From Succinivibrionaceae bacterium (GTDB lineage: Bacteria > Pseudomonadota > Gammaproteobacteria > Enterobacterales > Succinivibrionaceae), in contig DMTG01000027.1 in NCBI GenBank assembly GCA_003477345.1, forward strand, positions 1 to 7,189: a stretch of DNA of 7,189 bases. Reading direction: 5' to 3'. Position numbers and translations under genes: made by a program. The notes below the pieces were generated by a model. The model was given only the letters and a program-made list of their open reading frames with translations. It searched no databases and was not told the origin of the DNA. Positions 5,856-7,189 of the stretch are shown here, one piece after another (the first letter of the stretch is position 1; each line of letters opens with the position of its first letter).

Positions 5856-6497
5856 TTACTGTGGAACTTTTTTGGGCTCATGAGTTTCTGTCTCCTCTTC
5901 ATCCTCTTCGTTGCCGCCTGCAATCATCAGAAGCTCCGAGGTGGCAGTGCGGCTGCCGAGCAGCGCGGCCTCTCCTAGAAGTTTGATGCCGATTTCGTAG
6001 GTGGACTCGTTGTGCAGGAAGATATTCCCGGCAAGCTCATAACCCTGCATGCGCCCCTGCAGAGCGATAAGTCGCTTCATCCAGTAGGCACCGCTGACAT
6101 AATCTTCGCGGGCATAGTAACCTCTGGCCAGCAGCGCTGAAGCTATTGGCGAGTCTACATTGGCGTGCTCTACAAATTCCATATCATTGTCGGCCATGGC
6201 TTTTAACACGCATCTTTCGTATTCGGAATTGAGTTTTTCGGTCTGAAAGAGCAGATGCTGCGGCGACTTCGGATCTCTGATGGAGTCCCAGTACTTCTTT
6301 TTTAAGGGACCGAGCGCTTTGGTATCACCGGTAATGCAGCGGTGGGCAAGATCTGAAAATTCCCGAACGGCCGGGTCTACGGTCTCAACAGGCGTGCTTT
6401 TATTTGGAACGATGATTTTCTCCTGATATTCATCCTCCAGCGTGCAGCCTGCAATAAGGCAGGCAGCAAGGCAGATCAGGACAGGATACTTGTTCAT
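5856..6497 (-). CDS. Small lipoprotein with Sel1/TPR-like helical region
   Basis: I do not recognise a named family. The 213-residue product begins with a lipoprotein signal peptide: MNK, a hydrophobic core, then LIAGC with the lipidated cysteine at 18. The +2 residue is Thr, not Asp, so outer-membrane sorting is expected if Lol rules apply. Residues 41-110 look mixed helical. Residues 118-191 have spaced alanines, glycines and aromatics (ALLARGYYAREDYVSGAYWMK, then a second unit ending IKLLGEAALLGS) resembling two Sel1/TPR-type helical hairpins, which usually bind proteins. The tail (196-213) is strongly acidic and then ends KKVPQ. Two further cysteines (54, 96) could form a periplasmic disulphide. 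The gene starts 49 bases after the bamE stop on the same strand, so it is probably co-transcribed, and the product may act at the outer membrane. The start has no strong Shine-Dalgarno, but the signal peptide fixes it. Confidence 0.8.
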   Translation of the reverse strand: MNKYPVLICLAACLIAGCTLEDEYQEKIIVPNKSTPVETVDPAVREFSDLAHRCITGDTKALGPLKKKYWDSIRDPKSPQHLLFQTEKLNSEYERCVLKAMADNDMEFVEHANVDSPIASALLARGYYAREDYVSGAYWMKRLIALQGRMQGYELAGNIFLHNESTYEIGIKLLGEAALLGSRTATSELLMIAGGNEEDEEETETHEPKKVPQ

Positions 6498-6517
6498 CTT
6501 ATACTAATAAATAATAA

Positions 6518-6546
6518 AGCAGGACTTTTTATACTGAGCCTGTGCT
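6518..6546 (-). terminator. Possible leaky terminator between bamE and the lipoprotein gene
   Basis: Read on the minus strand, AGC-AC-AGG pairs with CCTGCT (two-base bulge) and is followed by TTATTATTT. The stem is only 6 bp with a bulge. It could reduce, rather than block, read-through into the next gene. Confidence 0.3.
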
Positions 6547-6972
6547 CTAGTTGTTGTACTCAGGCATTGCAGCAGTATTATCTTCCTTTGCAGTGCCGTC
6601 AGCAGGTTCTGCAGATGCTGGCAGTGCAGGGGCTCCCTGACTGAAGCCTGCCGGCTTCTTGAAGTCGCCGCTGACATCAACTAAGGCACCGCCGCTGAAC
6701 AGCAGCACCAGATTCTTGACTTCAGGTTCGGACCAGCCTTTTCTCAGGTAATGTACGTAATACCAGCGGGAATTGTCGAAAGGATCAACCAGCATCGGAG
6801 TTCCTAAAATAAAACGGGCCTGTGCTCCGCTCATTCCGTAGTAGAGCTGATCTACCGCGTCCTGTTCCACAAAGTTTCCCTGTGCAAGGTCTGTTCTATA
6901 GGCGCAGCCGTTTGCAAAAACGCTTAACAGAGCAGCTGCAGTAAGTCCCAAGGTAAGTTTTCTGATATTCAT
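6547..6972 (-). CDS. bamE: Outer membrane protein assembly factor BamE (SmpA/OmlA lipoprotein)
   Basis: BamE is a periplasm-facing outer-membrane lipoprotein of the BAM complex. It stabilises the BamA-BamD interaction during beta-barrel insertion. The 141-residue product has a signal peptide with a slightly unusual lipobox (FANGC, lipidated Cys23, Asn at -2) and Ala at +2, so outer-membrane sorting is expected. The family core is clear: QGNF (31-34), a D-V/L-Y-YGMS turn (41-48), the RFILGTPMLVDPF motif (53-65) and WYYVHYLRKG (70-79), followed by the last strand LVLLFSGGALVDVSGD. It is longer than E. coli BamE (113 residues) because of an Ala/Pro/acidic tail from about residue 108 that looks disordered. 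An extended -10 promoter lies 41 bases upstream. Shine-Dalgarno is weak (GGG eight bases before ATG). It heads a likely two-gene unit with the downstream lipoprotein. Confidence 0.93.
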   Translation of the reverse strand: MNIRKLTLGLTAAALLSVFANGCAYRTDLAQGNFVEQDAVDQLYYGMSGAQARFILGTPMLVDPFDNSRWYYVHYLRKGWSEPEVKNLVLLFSGGALVDVSGDFKKPAGFSQGAPALPASAEPADGTAKEDNTAAMPEYNN

Positions 6973-7189
6973 AAATAGCCCGTTAAAAGATACGCATATG
7001 CTTGATTTTGAAATTCTAGCACGTTTTTACAGTCTGCAGACAGCTAAGCTTACAGAAATGGTGATTATTATAAAAATATATTTTGATGATAATTAACGTG
7101 ATTTTCAGTAAAAAAACACACCTCCGGCATTAGCGCTTGAAAAAAAATCTTTATATCCCCATTTAACAGACATCGGTTTTTTTATCTTT
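6973..7189. other. AT-rich intergenic region at the right edge
   Basis: It contains the bamE promoter and several A/T runs. No coding region is supported up to the edge. A divergent gene beyond the window is possible, since omlA/bamE is divergent from fur in pseudomonads and xanthomonads, but no start codon of such a gene is visible here. Confidence 0.4.
7013..7021 (-). promoter_or_regulatory. Extended -10 promoter of bamE
   Basis: On the minus strand TGCTAGAAT combines a TGn extension (7019-7021) with TAGAAT (7013-7018), a 5/6 match to -10. No good -35 lies 16-18 bp upstream, as is common for extended -10 promoters. The leader would be about 33 nt. Confidence 0.55.

Noticed and set aside
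5696..5923. Minus-strand open frame of 75 codons overlapping the end of the lipoprotein gene
   Set aside because: It is Lys/Ser/Asn-rich with no recognisable pattern, crosses the terminator and the candidate Pho box, and overlaps the lipoprotein gene in another frame.
7032..7041. Palindrome GTCTGCAGAC near the -35 region of bamE
   Set aside because: Several 10-bp palindromes are expected by chance in a window this size, and it does not match the LexA consensus.
7150..7189. T-run at the right edge as a + strand terminator
   Set aside because: No upstream arm complementary to the GACATCGG preceding the T-run could be found.

Overview
The window reads as a chromosomal segment from a gammaproteobacterium. 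The polyphosphate kinase follows the enterobacterial (E. coli-type) PPK1 along its whole length, and there is a recognisable BamE/SmpA outer-membrane lipoprotein. Intergenic DNA is AT-rich and the coding DNA has moderate GC. A rumen/gut Aeromonadales-type lineage such as Succinivibrionaceae is possible, but that is only an impression from style.

Layout: bases 1-162 hold the 3' end of a group II intron (domain V, then domain VI with a bulged A). A long inverted repeat follows. Next, on the + strand, is an IlvD/Edd-family dehydratase (255-1937) with its own terminator. It converges on a minus-strand D-2-hydroxyacid dehydrogenase of the CtBP/phosphoglycerate-dehydrogenase type (2119-3084), which has a strong terminator facing it. 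A gene-free stretch of about 480 bp follows. The rest is on the minus strand, transcribed right to left: bamE (6547-6972), a small lipoprotein with Sel1/TPR-like helices (5856-6497), a weak terminator, then ppk (3561-5615).

Functionally, bamE and its downstream neighbour look like an envelope lipoprotein pair, only 49 bp apart. ppk appears to be a separate unit. It has a candidate PhoB box 11 bp upstream of a -10-like hexamer, and an unusual leader in which a perfect GGAGG lies 38 nt from the AUG, with a 9-bp hairpin exactly between them. The dehydratase and the dehydrogenase are convergent rather than an operon, so any metabolic link between them is only suggestive.

No new multi-gene system is evident. 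The most unusual signals are the group II intron end abutting the ilvD-like leader and the apparent split ribosome-binding site of ppk.
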